Shown one piece after another: positions 16,295 through 22,011 of a stretch of 22,011 bases of DNA (position 1 is its first letter; each line of letters begins with the position of its first letter). The stretch covers positions 1 to 22,011 of IMG/VR virus record IMGVR_UViG_3300044546_000409; one strand, 5' to 3'. Under the pieces are notes generated by a model, which was not told the origin of the DNA, ran no database searches, and was given only the letters and a program-made list of their open reading frames with translations. The DNA is from a virus. Position numbers and translations under genes: made by a program.

Positions 16295-17082
16295 TAGGCT
16301 TGCACCACCACCACATCAGAGTTGTATGAAGCACCCGCCTGCTTGCGTGCGCCCTTCAAATGATCCACATACCCACGCCAATCAGAATTGACGATGGGGT
16401 GGCTTGTATTGAACGAAAGATCATCCCCGAGATTGACGGCGCGCACCATACCATCCTTCACCCCGCCTGCTACGAGCGTATCGAACACGTGGCAGTCTGT
16501 CCAAGCAGGCAAGCGGAAAACTTGGTCCTCGACGTAGACCTGCCAGAAGATGCGGAGCATCGCCACAACATTGGCGTTGTTGACGCGGAACATAAGAATG
16601 CCCGCTTCTGTGTGGTTATTGTTGCGCGGGAAGTGCCCGATATGCGCCCAAGTCGGGAACTTATCAACCAAGAACGCGTCCGTAAGAGGCTTCTTGAATA
16701 CCGTGTCGCCATCAAACCAAACCAGAACTTCTGGCTGATCCCCTAAATCTAGCGCGCTGAAGACGCGAAGGGCCGCAGCAATCGCGGCGGGCTTATGAGA
16801 GAACTTCACCGCGTCAAAACGGTAGTCGTATGTGCGTCCAAATCGTCCATGGACTACAGGAGAGTTGTGCCGCGCCTTGAACTCAGTGAGGCTCGCCGCT
16901 TCTTCGTCCAGAGCGAAGAACTTCACAAGCGGCGTATCAACCGTATCATGAAGCAGAGCGGTGTCACTGAACACCCAAAGCTCAGAATCGGTCAGTGGGT
17001 TGGCGAGGTATGACTCAATCATATTTCGCCCGTATGCCTCGTAGCCTTCTTGGCTAAAAGACGTAATCGCTAGATACTTCAT
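16294..17082 (-). CDS. Glycosyltransferase (GT-A type, DxD motif)
   Basis: This 262-residue protein resembles phage and bacterial nucleotide-sugar transferases. The N-terminal KYLAITSFSQEGYEAYGRNM looks like a donor-binding start. The DxD motif is in VWFDGDTVFKKPL (D124, D126), and a late cluster (LGDDLSFNTSHPIVNSDW) carries Asp/His residues of the kind that complete metal and acceptor binding. ATG at 17082 has a GAGG six bases upstream. It is not closely similar to the second transferase at 14847-15590, so the cassette probably links two different sugars or acceptors. Cytoplasmic by sequence. Confidence 0.8.
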   Translation of the reverse strand: MKYLAITSFSQEGYEAYGRNMIESYLANPLTDSELWVFSDTALLHDTVDTPLVKFFALDEEAASLTEFKARHNSPVVHGRFGRTYDYRFDAVKFSHKPAAIAAALRVFSALDLGDQPEVLVWFDGDTVFKKPLTDAFLVDKFPTWAHIGHFPRNNNHTEAGILMFRVNNANVVAMLRIFWQVYVEDQVFRLPAWTDCHVFDTLVAGGVKDGMVRAVNLGDDLSFNTSHPIVNSDWRGYVDHLKGARKQAGASYNSDVVVVQA

Positions 17083-17097
17083 AGTGCGCCTCTGATT

Positions 17098-17298
17098 TTA
17101 GATCGGTTCGTCGGACTGCGGTGCGGGGACGGGATAAACTTCAGGCTCTGGCTCATGCTTGGGCTTCGCCTTTGACTTGGGCATTGCCTTGACGCTGGAC
17201 CGCACATACCCCACAAGGTCGCGCAAAGCCATATACCGGGCGGCTTCCTCGCACAGCGTATTTAACGCCGTAGCGTCAACAATTACTCGATTGCTCAT
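17098..17298 (-). CDS. Small protein of unknown function, Pro/Glu-rich tail
   Basis: This 66-residue protein overlaps the preceding gene by four bases (ATGA). The first half is helical (ALNTLCEEAARYMALRDLV); the second half is a basic KSKAKPK followed by a disordered Pro/Glu stretch ending in SDEPI. I do not recognise a family. The tight coupling suggests it is real and works with the 17295-17729 product. Confidence 0.6.
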   Translation of the reverse strand: MSNRVIVDATALNTLCEEAARYMALRDLVGYVRSSVKAMPKSKAKPKHEPEPEVYPVPAPQSDEPI

Positions 17299-17729
17299 AG
17301 AACCTCATCACTGATTGACTTCGGCTTTCGACCGGGCTTGCTTTTGACCTTTACCGTTTGGCTGCCGCCAATAACGGGCACTTCCCGCGTTTCAATTTCA
17401 GATTCTTCTGATGCCTCTACGGGGTCAGAGATAGCGGTTGTGAACTCGCTCTCTTTGGGGTCGTAGGTCGTAACCGCAAAACCCGAACGTGCCTCAAAGG
17501 CTCGCTGCGGGTCCGCGTATGCCGGAGACGAAGGGTTGTGCTTGCGAGCTTCTTCGATACGCTCTTGCTGCCGTTCGAGCGCCACCATAGCATCTGGGGC
17601 TGAGCCCCCTCGCATGGAGACAAGTTGCCATCCTGACCAAGCACTGAGGTTATCAGCATACTTGGTCTGATTGACAATCTTTGTTCGACCTGTCGCCTTA
17701 TGGCGTAACTTCACTGTCGGCAGTTGCAT
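17295..17729 (-). CDS. Hypothetical phage protein with basic AT-hook-like C-terminus
   Basis: I place the start at ATG 17729 (MQLPTVKLRHK), 8 bases after the upstream stop and with a GAGGGTGAC ribosome region, rather than a TTG at 17777 that would overlap the upstream gene. The 144 residues begin with a compact strand-turn domain (VKLRHKATGRTKIVNQT, then NLSAWSGWQLV), followed by a polar, acidic, probably disordered region and a basic KSKPGRKPKS near the C-terminus. Similar N-terminal domains occur in small proteins near capsid or neck genes of other phages, but no function is assigned. The GRKPK core resembles a minor-groove AT-hook; DNA binding is inference. Confidence 0.65.
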   Translation of the reverse strand: MQLPTVKLRHKATGRTKIVNQTKYADNLSAWSGWQLVSMRGGSAPDAMVALERQQERIEEARKHNPSSPAYADPQRAFEARSGFAVTTYDPKESEFTTAISDPVEASEESEIETREVPVIGGSQTVKVKSKPGRKPKSISDEVL

Positions 17730-17737
17730 GTCACCCT

Positions 17738-17956
17738 CTATCCATAAATCTTCTTGTCGATAGGCTTGGGAATCCAAACCTGCATCACAACCCGATTGGG
17801 TTCGTGGCGGTGCATCATGTAGATGCGATTGGCTACAGCCATATCATATGCTTGTCCAACCGTCATAGGGGACATGGGATATGTTTTCCAGAGAAGCGGG
17901 CGCACTTCACGGCTTCGCTCACCGATGTCGATCCAAGTGTTTAAGGCTAGGGTCAT
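17738..17956 (-). CDS. Small protein of unknown function
   Basis: I place the start at ATG 17956 (MTLALNTWID), which overlaps the upstream stop as ATGA; a reading from 18007 would run far into the upstream gene. The 72-residue product is Trp/Met/Arg-rich with a helix containing TVGQAYDMAVANR and a final strand VVMQVWIPKP. No family recognised, no membrane segment. The coupling and regular spacing in the operon support it as a gene. Confidence 0.6.
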   Translation of the reverse strand: MTLALNTWIDIGERSREVRPLLWKTYPMSPMTVGQAYDMAVANRIYMMHRHEPNRVVMQVWIPKPIDKKIYG

Positions 17957-18264
17957 GTTCCGTATTCTCCGATAACAGATGCGCTTGTAGACTGCTTGAG
18001 CCTGCACTTATCGCAGATTCGATTGTGCGCCCCATCACTATCAAAGACTTGAGAACACGACAAGCAATTCTTTGGGATTTTTGGTTTTATCTCCAAAGAA
18101 AAAGCGTCCATCTCCCATTTTATTTGGACGTGCGTCACGTCCCTGCCAAGCGCCTGAGCGATTTCAGGAATCGTGAAACCCGCACGTTTCCAGTCACGCG
18201 CTTGGCGTAAATCTCGCTCCGTCCAATATCCTATATCGGGAGGAGGTTTATTATGCCGCGCCAT
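17953..18264 (-). CDS. Small helix-turn-helix plus zinc-finger protein
   Basis: This 103-residue protein has two parts. Residues about 14-50 (YWTERDLRQARDWKRAGF, then TIPEIAQALGRDVTHVQIKW) look like a helix-turn-helix of the kind found in small phage and alphaproteobacterial regulators. Residues 67-87 form a zinc ribbon: C67-x2-C70, then the characteristic S-x-G-x-x-N-R turn, then C84-x2-C87. This C-x2-C...NR-x-C-x2-C element is common in short phage proteins. I infer DNA binding, possibly as a regulator of nearby operons. Its start lies 26 bases after the PhoH stop. Confidence 0.7.
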   Translation of the reverse strand: MARHNKPPPDIGYWTERDLRQARDWKRAGFTIPEIAQALGRDVTHVQIKWEMDAFSLEIKPKIPKNCLSCSQVFDSDGAHNRICDKCRLKQSTSASVIGEYGT

Positions 18265-18290
18265 TACTCACTTGGCACAGCATACTGCTG

Positions 18291-19106
18291 TCAATCCGCG
18301 TCATAGGTACCATAATAGGGTAAAGGTCGCACAAAAAGCATAGCGTCGCTTCTATGCTCGCTTTGCTTTTTTATGTCAATATCAAAATTACTCTCGCTGT
18401 CAAAAGCCTCAACCCATGCTTGGCAAAGTCGGCTGCGAACAATGTCCTTACTGGTGAAGCGGCAGACCTCGGCACCGATCTGGTAGCGCTTTGCCAAATC
18501 AACTACGTAGGTTAGGCCAGAGTCGCGGATATCGCTCTGCTGTGGGTCGCCCGAGACGATAACCTTACAATCGCCAAGGCGCGTGACAAAAAGGCGCAAC
18601 TGTTCCTTGGTGCAGTTCTGCGCTTCGTCAAGCAGAACGATAGCGCCGCCGTCGAAAGTGCGGCCTCGCATGAACTGGAAAGGTGCAAACTCAATGGTCC
18701 CCTTACGGAGCCATTCTTGTGCGCGCACTTTGCCGACTAGCTTTTCAATCACATCTATAATGGGGATTGCCCACGGCGTAAACTTCATATTGAGGTCGCC
18801 AGGGAGAAAGCCAATATTCTCGCTGCGGTCAGAAGAAATCATGGGTCGAGCGACGATAAACTTCCTGCATCGCTCTGCCAGTATCTCTTGCACGGCATAA
18901 TGCGTAGCAAGATACGTCTTGCCTGCGCCTGCGGGACCTAGTGCAAATACTTGCTGATATTTCTGAATTGCTGAAAGATACTTAGATTGTGCCGGGTTTT
19001 TTGGAGAAAGAGGAGCAAGACTAAACTCAGGCGTTTGGACTTTTGGGGTTTTTGTGGCTTTGCGGGTCTGGCGCTTCTGAGATTTGGTCAGACGGATTGC
19101 GGCCAC
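18291..19106 (-). CDS. phoH: PhoH-family ATPase
   Basis: This 271-residue protein is a P-loop NTPase of the PhoH family, widespread in phages; its phage role is not settled, with RNA metabolism or phosphate-stress functions proposed. It has Walker A GPAGAGKT (57-64), Walker B VLLDEAQN (157-164) and the SGDPQQ sensor (185-190), all intact. The N-terminus is basic. It starts at GTG 19106 with an AGGAG six bases upstream. It is the first gene after the terminator at 19209-19242, so it should open a new transcription unit, although I see no convincing promoter in the 100 bases before it. Confidence 0.93.
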   Translation of the reverse strand: MAAIRLTKSQKRQTRKATKTPKVQTPEFSLAPLSPKNPAQSKYLSAIQKYQQVFALGPAGAGKTYLATHYAVQEILAERCRKFIVARPMISSDRSENIGFLPGDLNMKFTPWAIPIIDVIEKLVGKVRAQEWLRKGTIEFAPFQFMRGRTFDGGAIVLLDEAQNCTKEQLRLFVTRLGDCKVIVSGDPQQSDIRDSGLTYVVDLAKRYQIGAEVCRFTSKDIVRSRLCQAWVEAFDSESNFDIDIKKQSEHRSDAMLFVRPLPYYGTYDAD

Positions 19107-19182
19107 TGAAGTCTCCTATGCAAGTTTAGCCACTAAAAAGTAGAAAGGTCGGCGGCACTAAGCAATGCCTTGACTTATCTTT

Positions 19183-19196
19183 CTCGGTTAAACGAG
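19183..19196. promoter_or_regulatory. Imperfect palindrome, possible operator
   Basis: CTCGGTTAAACGAG is a 14-base near-palindrome with one mismatched pair, in the gap between the terminator and phoH. The gap also holds an A/T-rich tract near 19133-19143. It could bind a dimeric regulator, for example the helix-turn-helix protein encoded nearby, but there is only one copy and the call is weak. Confidence 0.25.
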
Positions 19197-19208
19197 TATC
19201 CTCGGCCT

Positions 19209-19242
19209 TAAAAAAAATGCCGCCACTTTTTTGTGGCGGCAT
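19209..19242 (-). terminator. Rho-independent terminator after the gapR-like gene
   Basis: ATGCCGCCAC (19217-19226) pairs perfectly with GTGGCGGCAT (19233-19242) around a six-T loop. On the minus strand the stem is followed by eight T (A run 19210-19217), so it is a strong terminator six bases after the gapR-like stop. It separates the replication block from the PhoH/structural block. A shorter T-run on the other side could give weak plus-strand activity. Confidence 0.9.
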
Positions 19243-19247
19243 ATTTT

Positions 19248-19499
19248 TCAGTACATCCCGAGCGCCTTTAGATAGGCGTCCCGAATTGCCTCGCGCTCCT
19301 CTCGGTCATCCCTATCTTCCGCGCGCATCTTGATAACTTCACGGATAACCTTGGGGTCAAAACCCGCCCCCTTAGCCTCCGCCATGATATCCTTGATAGC
19401 GCTTTGGATATCCTTCTTTTCTTCATTAAGGCGTTCGACACGCTCAATAATGGAGAGAAGTCGGTCGGAGGCGATAGAGTTGTGGCCTGCTTCAGACAT
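19248..19499 (-). CDS. GapR-like / DUF2312 nucleoid-associated protein
   Basis: This 83-residue protein matches GapR (DUF2312), which binds overtwisted AT-rich DNA ahead of replication forks and RNA polymerase and helps topoisomerases. The family pattern is clear: a helix LLSIIERVERLNEEKKDIQ, then IKDIMAEAKGAGFDPKVIR, then a charged DRDDREEREAIRDAYLKALG. The length is typical. It is five bases downstream of the preceding gene in the same unit as the polymerase. GapR is essentially an alphaproteobacterial family, so it points to the host and suggests the phage carries its own copy for fork progression or chromatin takeover; that role is inference. Confidence 0.92.
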   Translation of the reverse strand: MSEAGHNSIASDRLLSIIERVERLNEEKKDIQSAIKDIMAEAKGAGFDPKVIREVIKMRAEDRDDREEREAIRDAYLKALGMY

Positions 19500-19504
19500 G
19501 GTTC

Positions 19505-19921
19505 TTAGTCCTCGTGGTTGATGGTTGTTGCGTTGTTCGCCAACATGGCGATACGATTCTCAATAAACGCAAAAATCTTTGGCGCTCGTGTCGGCAATTC
19601 GGCTAGTCCTGTGCCAAGACCGTCCGTAGGCACTACTACCGTTTTCCCTATCATCATAAATGCGTATGCGATAGTGAGTGGAAAACGGATGGCATCCTCG
19701 ACAAACTCGAAATCTTCATCCTTAAAATAAGATGCTTTTTGCGTATCTGGTGCCCACTTAGTAGGCACTCCAAAACTATTCGGATGGCCTCGCATGGTGC
19801 TTGCTTGCCCGCCATAACCTTGGCGCCGCATGTTATCGCCAAAAAGAAAAATTGTATTTGGGAATTTTTCAAGCACATCTTGCTTAGAGATATGTTTCTT
19901 GAAGATAAGCGTTCCAGTCAT
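19505..19921 (-). CDS. Conserved phage/proteobacterial protein of unknown function (DUF7831-like)
   Basis: This 138-residue protein has strongly conserved-looking motifs: LFGDNMRRQGYGGQA (26-40), GVPTKW (51-56), a FKDEDFEFVEDAI helix, and PTDGLGTGLAELP (98-110). I recognise this combination from a family of short phage and proteobacterial proteins without known function. The glycine-rich loops around Asp/Asn look like a nucleotide or phospho-ligand site. Its ATG overlaps the polymerase stop by four bases (ATGA), so it is coupled to the polymerase, hinting at a nucleotide or replication-linked role. No signal or membrane segment. Confidence 0.75.
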   Translation of the reverse strand: MTGTLIFKKHISKQDVLEKFPNTIFLFGDNMRRQGYGGQASTMRGHPNSFGVPTKWAPDTQKASYFKDEDFEFVEDAIRFPLTIAYAFMMIGKTVVVPTDGLGTGLAELPTRAPKIFAFIENRIAMLANNATTINHED

Positions 19922-22011
19922 TTTCTATACCTTTTACCAGACCAGCCTTCAGCTTTGACGGGCAGCCCTGCCGCCCAATCAGGCGTAGCAGCTACCAACG
20001 CTTCATACTCTGCCACGCTTCCGTATCCCTCGTCAACCTCAGAAACCACTTCGTCATGAACTGTCAACAATACGGGGTAGTTGTGTTCTTCAAGTCGGAA
20101 CATTGACGATATCATGAGGTCGCGGGAGACAGCCTGCACCACGTTCTCGGTAAAGGTGCCAGGGCTTATGGTAGTTTGCTCCCATTTACGAGTCATGGAG
20201 TTCACTGCCATGACCTGCACGCCATTCTTCATCTCGCCCCAAGGTGTTTTTACCTTGCAGACGCGAGCCTCGGGGTAATTCAGCGCACGGCCTGACGGTA
20301 GAAGCAGGCGCAGGTTGCCATCGCGCATCCTGAACTTCATGTTCCGCAGCGTGACCACGCTGTTTGGGTTGCTGATCGCACGCATCGCGGCGCGTTCCAA
20401 GGCGTGCCAAAGGCGCGGTATCTTAAAATAGGTTTCGCGATACAGAGTAACGACGCGCTTGTATTCCTCCTCTGGCAAGAAAATTTGGTCCTTGGCGCAA
20501 GTCAAGGCGAACTTAGAGGCGCCCATGGCGTAGCCCAGGCCCAATATACAATTATGAACAATTAAGGGTCCGCGATCCGTGTGTATCATGAACCTGTTGC
20601 GCGGCCCCGCATTTACAAGATCGTAGACGGGCTTCAAGGTCTTGGATTCTACGTTGCAGTTCCCCGACACTCCGCCTATTGTTGACGTTATCTTTACGGG
20701 AGACAAACCGCAAATTTCCGGGGAGATAGCCGAGATTGTTGTCAGCCCTATCAAGCTCAAACTCAGGGACATCCCAGTTTTCAAGACTGAGCAGATACTT
20801 GAGGAATCCCCTTCGGTCTTTGATCCAAGGCTCGTAGACACGCAAACCCCGTCCACCATAGTGCGCGTATCCTGAATCATTGGGATTGCAGCACCTGTTG
20901 ATGATCGCAGATATCCGGTTAAGCAGCCGCGTCCTATGGTCATCATCGGGGCAAATATCCGCATAACCCCAAAAATTCTTTCGCGTAGTTCCGCTTTTAG
21001 TGTTGGCGCACAGCGCGCATCGCGTGCTGGTGAAATTTCTATACGAGTTATTTGGCACGGAGTATTCTCCGGGGCTGCAATCGCACTGGACAATAAGGCC
21101 CGCGATCCCTCCCCTGACTCCAATAAAATATCCGGTGACGGTAAGTTTCCCGCTGCGGTGGCCAATGCTAGGGATAGGGAATCTCTGTCTTGCGCCAGAA
21201 ACCCGGCGTCCAACCAACTCGTCCCGCACAACACTCGATGATCCGGAGTCAACCAAATCCCGCACAAAGGCAACACGCTTTGCGTGCAATTCGACAAGAC
21301 TCCCAGATGCTCTACCCATTCTTCACCGTCCCAAACTTTCATATCAAAAGTGATTTGTTCTATCGGGACAAGCCCGTGGTCCGTATATACCAGAGTCCCT
21401 TCGGCAATGCACGCCTTTCCTAGTTGCCTCTCTTTAGGGTTGTCCTTTTTATTAAGAGGTTTTTTATAAACCAGGCTCGCAAAGTTGCAGTAGATATCAT
21501 CGCCATTTGCAAACTGGTCAACAAGGTCTTGCTGCCCCGCCAACCACGCCAGAACTCGGGCTTCGATGGCCGCAAAGTCTGCCGCGTAAAGGACTTTACC
21601 TTCCGCCGCCATGACGAGGCTGCGGATCACGTCAGCGGCTACGGTCTGCACCGGGCCAAAGCACATCTCAATAAGGTCGATATCCCCTTTCTTAATATAA
21701 GGGATAGCCTCTTCGGGTTCTTTGAGAATTTCAGGGCGGGGCAAGTTTTGCAACTGAACGCCTTTGCCCGAGAAGCGTCCTGTAGACGCCCCGTGATAGA
21801 GCAAGTTGCCGTGGATGCGGCCTTCGCTATCAGCCATGTTGAGGATGGCTTGTAGCTTCTTTGTGGAGGACTTGGCGCCGATCTGGCGTATCTCTAGGAC
21901 TTCGCGCACCTGTGGCGGCAGCGACGTATCTTTGAGCGCGTTAACGATGCCTTGCTTATCAAGACTCGTGAAGTGGCTGCCTTGCATGGCGAACCACTGG
22001 ATCATCTTGTC
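19918..22011 (-). CDS. Family A DNA polymerase interrupted by an intein (5'-partial)
   Basis: This is the phage replicative or repair DNA polymerase of the Pol I (A) family. Codons are open right up to base 22011, so the start and any exonuclease domain lie outside the window. Residue numbers below count from the first in-window ATG (22005). Visible elements are TGRFSG with LQNLPR (75-90), motif A AADFAAIEARVL with catalytic D143, motif B RQLGKA joined after splicing to CILGLGYAMG, and motif C VHDE at 649-652. The 287-residue intein occupies 199-485, leaving 408 in-window polymerase residues. It sits in the finger helix that binds the incoming nucleotide, so activity should need splicing. The gene ends at TGA 19920-19918, overlapping the next start. 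Confidence 0.95.
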   Translation of the reverse strand, partial: DKMIQWFAMQGSHFTSLDKQGIVNALKDTSLPPQVREVLEIRQIGAKSSTKKLQAILNMADSEGRIHGNLLYHGASTGRFSGKGVQLQNLPRPEILKEPEEAIPYIKKGDIDLIEMCFGPVQTVAADVIRSLVMAAEGKVLYAADFAAIEARVLAWLAGQQDLVDQFANGDDIYCNFASLVYKKPLNKKDNPKERQLGKACIAEGTLVYTDHGLVPIEQITFDMKVWDGEEWVEHLGVLSNCTQSVLPLCGIWLTPDHRVLCGTSWLDAGFLAQDRDSLSLALATAAGNLPSPDILLESGEGSRALLSSAIAAPENTPCQITRIEISPARDARCAPTLKAELRERIFGVMRIFAPMMTIGRGCLTGYLRSSTGAAIPMIQDTRTMVDGVCVSTSLGSKTEGDSSSICSVLKTGMSLSLSLIGLTTISAISPEICGLSPVKITSTIGGVSGNCNVESKTLKPVYDLVNAGPRNRFMIHTDRGPLIVHNCILGLGYAMGASKFALTCAKDQIFLPEEEYKRVVTLYRETYFKIPRLWHALERAAMRAISNPNSVVTLRNMKFRMRDGNLRLLLPSGRALNYPEARVCKVKTPWGEMKNGVQVMAVNSMTRKWEQTTISPGTFTENVVQAVSRDLMISSMFRLEEHNYPVLLTVHDEVVSEVDEGYGSVAEYEALVAATPDWAAGLPVKAEGWSGKRYRK
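20551..21411 (-). mobile_element. PolA intein with an endonuclease gene in another frame
   Basis: Splicing signals are complete. Cys1 opens CIAEGTLVYTDHGLVPIEQI (block A, polymerase residue 199). Block B is GIWLTPDHRVL, with T253 and H256. The C-terminal part is VYDLVNAGPRNRFMI, then PLIVHN with His484-Asn485, followed by Cys486 of the extein. The element is 861 bases. The splicing domains lie at about residues 199-275 and 455-485. The roughly 180 residues between them, in the polymerase frame, are Ser/Thr/Ala-rich and do not resemble an endonuclease, yet contain no stop. The HNH endonuclease is encoded by the same DNA in the -1 frame. The insertion point, a highly conserved motif, is typical of inteins. 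Confidence 0.93.
20552..21319 (-). CDS. HNH-type homing endonuclease overprinted on the PolA intein
   Basis: This 255-codon frame lies in the -1 frame relative to the polymerase, entirely inside the intein. Residues 1-50 correspond to DNA coding the intein block B region and look like filler; the family-like part starts at SIGHRSGKLTVTGYF. A zinc-ribbon-like CDC (79-81) and CALC (101-104) follow. The nuclease core has NRISAIINRCCNP, HYGGRG (153-158), a tryptophan (165), then ELDRADNNLGYLPGNLRFVS and NVNNRR, the signature of phage HNH enzymes of the YGGRG class. The frame stops at TAA 20554-20552, on the splice junction. ATG 21319 has only a weak GGTGA ahead; an internal start is possible. The product would cut intein-free polymerase genes to spread the intein. 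Confidence 0.85.
   Translation of the reverse strand: MGRASGSLVELHAKRVAFVRDLVDSGSSSVVRDELVGRRVSGARQRFPIPSIGHRSGKLTVTGYFIGVRGGIAGLIVQCDCSPGEYSVPNNSYRNFTSTRCALCANTKSGTTRKNFWGYADICPDDDHRTRLLNRISAIINRCCNPNDSGYAHYGGRGLRVYEPWIKDRRGFLKYLLSLENWDVPEFELDRADNNLGYLPGNLRFVSRKDNVNNRRSVGELQRRIQDLEARLRSCKCGAAQQVHDTHGSRTLNCS

Noticed and set aside
20186-20410. Minus-strand 74-codon frame over the polymerase C-terminal half
   Set aside because: Alternative-frame shadow of conserved polymerase sequence between motifs B and C, with no independent support.
20552-21319. Sequencing or assembly frameshift in the polymerase gene explaining the out-of-frame HNH
   Set aside because: Two compensating errors would be needed, and then the polymerase frame through about 180 codons should contain stops as the third frame does. 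It does not. Still worth a read-level check.
1-22011. tRNA genes, CRISPR arrays, insertion sequences or attachment sites
   Set aside because: The few non-coding gaps are at most about 140 bases and show no cloverleaf, regular spacer-repeat pattern, transposase or integrase-linked direct repeat.

Overview
The window is a stretch of a tailed dsDNA phage or prophage genome, almost certainly a long-tailed siphovirus. Every supported gene lies on the minus strand, so the genes read from right to left, tightly packed with many ATGA, TAATG or TGATG overlaps. An alphaproteobacterial host is likely, because one gene (19248-19499) is a clear DUF2312/GapR-family protein, a nucleoid-associated family typical of Alphaproteobacteria. 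No tRNA, rRNA, CRISPR array or insertion sequence was seen. The window is open at both ends: the DNA polymerase gene runs off the right edge and the tape measure gene runs off the left edge.

Right part (about 19.2-22.0 kb), replication: a family A DNA polymerase is interrupted in motif B by a 287-residue intein. A convincing HNH endonuclease is encoded inside the same intein DNA, but in the -1 reading frame, while the polymerase/intein frame also stays open throughout. A short conserved protein and the GapR-like protein follow, and the block ends at a strong rho-independent terminator.

Middle part (about 14.8-19.1 kb), accessory: a PhoH-family ATPase, a small helix-turn-helix/zinc-finger protein, three small unknown proteins, and a glycosyltransferase / FkbM methyltransferase / glycosyltransferase cassette whose genes overlap by one base.

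Left part (1-14.8 kb), neck and tail: a DnaT-like head-tail adaptor, head closure protein, HK97-gp10-like protein, tail terminator, major tail tube protein, two further tube-like proteins carrying about 400-residue adhesin-like extensions, tail assembly chaperones joined by a CTT-TGA (+1) frameshift site, and a tape measure protein of at least 1,837 residues. Terminase, portal, protease and major capsid genes are not in the window.

Together the left genes build the neck and tail. The tube-like paralogues, if incorporated, would display carbohydrate-binding domains along the tail. The sugar-transfer cassette could modify virion or host glycans. The most unusual features are the dual-coded intein/HNH locus, the triplicated tube gene with adhesin extensions and a strong hairpin after its first copy, and the RF2-type frameshift site in the chaperone pair.
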